A model generated the notes under the pieces. It did no database searches and was not told where the DNA came from. It saw nothing but the letters and a program-made list of their open reading frames with translations. From Bacteroidota bacterium (GTDB taxonomy: Bacteria > Bacteroidota > Ignavibacteria > Ignavibacteriales > Ignavibacteriaceae): a DNA stretch of 5,537 nucleotides. Positions 5,098 to 5,537 of the stretch are shown one piece after another (position 1 is the stretch's first letter; each line of letters opens with the position of its first letter). The stretch spans positions 1-5,537 of the forward strand of contig JAJYOQ010000293.1 in the NCBI GenBank assembly GCA_021796135.1. Direction: 5' to 3'. The translations under genes were made by a program, and so were the position numbers.

Positions 5098-5130
5098 CAG
5101 GCGCGCTGGTCCCGCAAAATGGTCAGAACC

Positions 5131-5160
5131 GCAGAGCAGTGACATATTAGTAGAAAAAGA
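5131..5160 (-). repeat. 30-base palindromic repeat family, copy 3 (degenerate)
   Basis: The 3' half, GACATATTAGTAGAAAAA, matches the reverse complement of copy 2 with its flank; the stem half is worn (GCAGAGCAGT) and no longer pairs. Confidence 0.5.
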
Positions 5161-5174
5161 TGAAAAAAAAGAAT

Positions 5175-5213
5175 AAAGCTCCAGAGGAGCCACATATTAT
5201 TAATTTATAGAAG
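5175..5213 (-). repeat. 30-base palindromic repeat family, copy 4
   Basis: In reverse orientation: AAAGCTCC-AGA-GGAGC, followed by CACATATTATTAATTTATAG. Compared with copies 1 and 2, one stem pair has changed on both sides (C-G to T-A), keeping all five pairs. This points to conservation of the fold rather than the letters. Confidence 0.6.
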
Positions 5214-5241
5214 AACATTATCAAAAGAATGTAGTTGGTCT

Positions 5242-5270
5242 TTGTATCGCAATTGTGTGGCTCTTAGATT
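5242..5270 (+). repeat. 30-base palindromic repeat family, copy 5 (degenerate)
   Basis: TTGTATCGC and GTGGCTCTTAGATT match the ends of copies 1 and 2, but the stem between them has lost its pairing. Confidence 0.5.
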
Positions 5271-5382
5271 CTTGCTGAGCCAAATGCGTATGGACGAAAT
5301 ATGATGGATTATTCTGTCGTGAATTATATAAATAATAATCCCGCATAATTTCACAGGTTATTATAAATTCCAAAATTATTTT

Positions 5383-5419
5383 GGACAGCAGTGTCCTAAG
5401 GTTGCGTAACGTGAGTTAC
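5383..5419. repeat. Two consecutive small hairpins
   Basis: GGACA-GCAG-TGTCC (5383-5396) and GTAAC-GTGA-GTTAC (5406-5419) are perfect five-pair stems with four-base loops, nine bases apart, upstream of the promoter of the last gene. The second has a GNRA loop. They may be the worn end of a repeat or a structured RNA; nothing in the window decides. Confidence 0.45.
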
Positions 5420-5431
5420 TGGAAGAAAAAA

Positions 5432-5462
5432 TTGCTTGTAACTGCCTTATAAATTAAATTTG
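5432..5462 (+). promoter_or_regulatory. Predicted promoter of the last gene (FCB type)
   Basis: TTG at 5432-5434 is followed after 20 bases by TAAATTTG at 5455-5462, a full TAnnTTTG match with the same spacing as the predicted abiE promoter. The start would be near 5469, giving a leader of about 22 bases. Confidence 0.5.
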
Positions 5463-5490
5463 TTTTTAAAATTATCAATTAGAGGTTTTA

Positions 5491-5537
5491 ATGCACAAGT
5501 TTTCGGGTGTCGATTATTATAACATCAATTCTTTGTT
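5491..5537 (+). CDS. 5' end of a probable acyl-CoA dehydrogenase (partial)
   Basis: Fifteen complete codons before the window ends: MHKFSGVDYYNINSL. AGAGG at 5481-5485, five bases upstream, supports this ATG, and a good promoter precedes it. The opening K-F-x-G-(V/I)-D-(Y/F)-(Y/F)-N-(I/L) followed by a leucine resembles the N-terminus of Bacteroidota/Ignavibacteria acyl-CoA dehydrogenases of the glutaryl-CoA dehydrogenase type, flavoproteins that oxidise acyl-CoA. Only 15 residues are present, so the coding start is fairly safe but the product name is a guess from a short match. Confidence 0.5.
   Translation, partial: MHKFSGVDYYNINSL

Noticed and set aside
5081..5136. CRISPR-like repeat (GATCCCCGCAAACGGGG)
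   Set aside because: It resembles the hairpin of some type I repeats, but occurs once, with no second copy at spacer distance and no cas gene.

Overview
The window looks like a piece of an AT-rich chromosome from the Bacteroidota/Ignavibacteria (FCB) side of the tree. Three things point there. The first 44 codons are the end of a FlgD-like, type IX secretion style C-terminal domain. Several genes are preceded by TAnnTTTG-type -10 boxes, two of them with a TTG exactly 20 bases upstream. The intergenic DNA is full of short GC-rich palindromic dispersed repeats. No species can be named from the sequence alone.

Layout: 1-135 is the 3' end of a secreted-protein gene (+). 136-565 has no intact gene; it holds a hairpin, a decayed membrane-protein remnant (-) and a second, truncated copy of a tRNA-Ser 3' end with its downstream sequence. 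566-2245 (-) is a two-gene AbiE-type toxin-antitoxin/abortive-infection operon (abiEi antitoxin, then abiEii nucleotidyltransferase toxin), preceded by a promoter overlapped by a three-copy 10-base operator-like motif. 2326-2989 holds a mosaic dispersed repeat and a C-terminal gene remnant. 2990-3502 (+) is the N-terminal nuclease part of a much larger type IIG-like restriction-modification enzyme, cut off before the methylase. 3505-3621 (+) is the C-terminal end of an outer-membrane beta-barrel gene. 3622-4116 (-) is an intact small outer-membrane protein gene. 4366-4454 (-) is tRNA-Ser(GCT) with its own promoter and terminator. 4485-5430 is repeat-rich DNA with no convincing gene. 5491 to the end (+) is the start of a gene that resembles an acyl-CoA dehydrogenase.

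The most interesting organisation is that tRNA-Ser(GCT) and a degenerate copy of its last 17 bases plus downstream terminator DNA bracket about 3.9 kb. That interval carries a defence-type operon, a truncated restriction enzyme and several gene ends. This reads like a decayed genomic island integrated at a tRNA-Ser 3' end. No integrase gene is visible in the window, so the mobility claim is inference. AbiEii is the toxin family in which some members modify tRNA, including tRNA-Ser, which makes the placement worth a second look.
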